DNA from: a candidate division Zixibacteria bacterium SM23_73_3
GTDB taxonomy: Bacteria; Zixibacteria; MSB-5A5; SM1-73
Direction of reading: 5' to 3'
Assembly: GCA_001304155.1 (NCBI GenBank)
Contig: LJUX01000005.1
Location: forward strand, 1-43,419
DNA: 43,419 nt
The notes under the pieces were generated by a model. It was given only the letters and a program-made list of their open reading frames with translations, had not been told where the DNA came from and searched no databases. Below are positions 42,318 to 43,419 of this stretch, one piece after another (within the stretch, counting starts at the first letter, position 1; every line of letters begins with the position of its first letter). Position numbers and translations under genes: made by a program.

Positions 42318-42806
42318 TCATGTATCGGCATAACGGCTGGTTATCTTTCTGACGATATTTCTGGTCGATCTCCCCGGAACCTGTTTTACTCTGATCACTT
42401 GCCCCCCAGAGGACTCCACTATTTCCTTTCCTACGATTTTGTCTTTTCTATAATCACCGCCTTTTACTAAAACATCGGGAACAAGACTGACGATGATTTT
42501 GTATGGTGTTTGTTCATTGAAGATCAGAACATAATCTACCATCTCCAGTGACGCTAAAATTTCAGCCCGATCATTTTGCGAAAGGATCGGTCTTTTTTCT
42601 CCCTTAATCTTTCGCACCGAAAGATCGCTATTAAGTCCTACAATCAATACGTCCCCAGAAGATTTAGCTTTTCTCAGACACTCAATATGCCCCCGATGAA
42701 GTATATCAAAGCATCCGTTGGTGAAAGCCACCTTCTTCCCCTCTTTTTTAAGTTGGCATCTTATTTTAACAAGCTGTTTTACGCTTTTGACTTTTCTATG
42801 TTTCAT
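42318..42806 (-). CDS. D-glycero-beta-D-manno-heptose 1-phosphate adenylyltransferase
   Basis: A 162-residue nucleotidyltransferase equal to the C-terminal domain of HldE (also called HldC/RfaE2). It makes ADP-heptose precursor for LPS inner core. The HxGH motif is in FTNGCFDILHRGHIECLRKA cut at its end, and GDYRKDKIVG and RSTRNIV close the active site. It lies 36 bp after the kinase gene, so the two activities joined in E. coli HldE are separate but adjacent here. Confidence 0.93.
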   Translation of the reverse strand: MKHRKVKSVKQLVKIRCQLKKEGKKVAFTNGCFDILHRGHIECLRKAKSSGDVLIVGLNSDLSVRKIKGEKRPILSQNDRAEILASLEMVDYVLIFNEQTPYKIIVSLVPDVLVKGGDYRKDKIVGKEIVESSGGQVIRVKQVPGRSTRNIVRKITSRYADT

Positions 42807-42842
42807 CGTAAGCTTAGTATGAGATTGATCATCACAATTTGT

Positions 42843-43419
42843 TTAATGAGCAGAGAAGGTTGAATTGATAAAATTTTCAAGTTCCTGCATCAACTCATCT
42901 TTTTTTACATGAGCGGCACCAATTTCGCCAACCACCAAACCTGCCGCGTGGTTGGAGATCAAAGTTGCTTCTTTATAGTTGGCTTTGGCTGCCACTGCAC
43001 AGACAAAAGCGGAGATCACCGTGTCCCCTGCGCCGGTTACATCGTAAACCTCTCTGGCTCGAGTGGGGAAGTGGGTCAGTGTTCTATCAGCCTCAAATAG
43101 GGACATCCCTTTCTCGCCCCGGGTGATCAGCAGAGCCTCCACCTTCAATTTCTCTAAAAGTCCCCAACCCACCTCCCTAAGGATGCTTTCATCTTTTATC
43201 CTCTTGCCGTAGACGAACCCGGCCTCATGGTGATTGGGTGTAATCACAGAGACATGCTTGTAATTCATAAAATGAGTATCCTTGGGATCCACCGCCAGAA
43301 AAACTCTATTCTGTTTGCACAATTCTATCAATTCCGACAAAAGTCCATGGGTGATTACCCCTTTGCCATAGTCGGAGATGATTATAGCGTGGATACCTGG
43401 TATTTTCTTTTTCACAAAA
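42843..43419 (-). CDS. Heptose-7-phosphate kinase, partial (cut by window edge)
   Basis: About 190 residues of the C-terminal part of a PfkB-family kinase most like the HldE N-terminal domain (HldA/RfaE1), which phosphorylates D-glycero-D-manno-heptose 7-phosphate. Visible marks are IISDYGKGV, VDPKDTHF, TPNHHEAG and the PfkB signature YDVTGAGDTVISAF with the catalytic Asp. The frame is open to the window edge, and the first 120-140 residues must lie beyond it, so the GTG at 43415 is not the real start. Confidence 0.9.
   Translation of the reverse strand, partial: FVKKKIPGIHAIIISDYGKGVITHGLLSELIELCKQNRVFLAVDPKDTHFMNYKHVSVITPNHHEAGFVYGKRIKDESILREVGWGLLEKLKVEALLITRGEKGMSLFEADRTLTHFPTRAREVYDVTGAGDTVISAFVCAVAAKANYKEATLISNHAAGLVVGEIGAAHVKKDELMQELENFINSTFSAH

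Noticed and set aside
42024-42470. 148-codon plus-strand frame
   Set aside because: It runs antisense into the heptose adenylyltransferase gene, has no ribosome site or motif, and is explained as a chance open frame.
1-43419. CRISPR arrays, rRNA, insertion sequences
   Set aside because: No regular spaced repeats, no rRNA-like stretches and no transposase frames were recognised on either strand.

Overview
The window reads as chromosome from an uncultured Gram-negative (diderm) bacterium. Nearly every gene lies on the minus strand. Evidence for a diderm envelope is the separate heptose kinase and adenylyltransferase genes of LPS core synthesis, several lipoprotein signal peptides, a LolA/LolB-like lipoprotein, TatC and PilT. 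A dockerin module of the DxNGDGxIDxxDxxYLINYLY type, split P-protein of glycine cleavage and SBBP propeller repeats point to the FCB side of the tree (Zixibacteria/KSB1-like candidate phyla). That placement is inference, not measured.

Layout. 0.26-10.2 kb: a dense signalling block with two NtrC-type sigma54 activators, three histidine kinases (one with an N-terminal receiver), a stand-alone receiver and a small coiled-coil protein. 10.5-13 kb: a Lon protease whose proteolytic dyad is intact but whose ATPase motifs are degraded. 13.5-17.2 kb: an accessory patch with two paralogous Cys-rich lipoproteins, a GT-C membrane glycosyltransferase carrying a dockerin tail, and remnants of decayed genes. 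17.5-25.6 kb: argS, a LolA-like lipoprotein, an M50 protease, mpg, a HEAT-repeat exported protein, a GDDxY-repeat exported protein and tatC. 25.8-29.4 kb: an OLD-family nuclease translationally chained through a 33-residue ORF to nrdR, dCMP deaminase and a SAM hydrolase. 29.5-32 kb: PPC/DUF296 protein, cutA, a thiamine-binding-type protein and a core-type MetE. 32.2-41.9 kb: gcvPB, a TGA-interrupted thioredoxin/TPR lipoprotein, a zinc-ribbon DUF2007 protein, gcvPA, gcvH, accC, pilT, accB, an M24 aminopeptidase and a small TPR-like protein, apparently read from a good promoter at about 41.97 kb. 42.3 kb to the end: the heptose genes, the last one cut by the window edge.

The strongest unusual signal is at 34.5 kb. 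A thioredoxin-fold lipoprotein has an in-frame TGA exactly where the first cysteine of its CxxC motif belongs, and directly after it lies an 8-bp stem with a GG-containing 7-nt loop at the spacing of a bacterial SECIS element. It is very likely a UxxC selenoprotein, encoded between the two halves of glycine decarboxylase. Second is the Lon protein with Walker B, sensor 1 and arginine finger all replaced. The intergenic DNA also carries at least two families of short repeats: 18-nt palindromes whose arms change together, and CCGTTGACC-type arrays.
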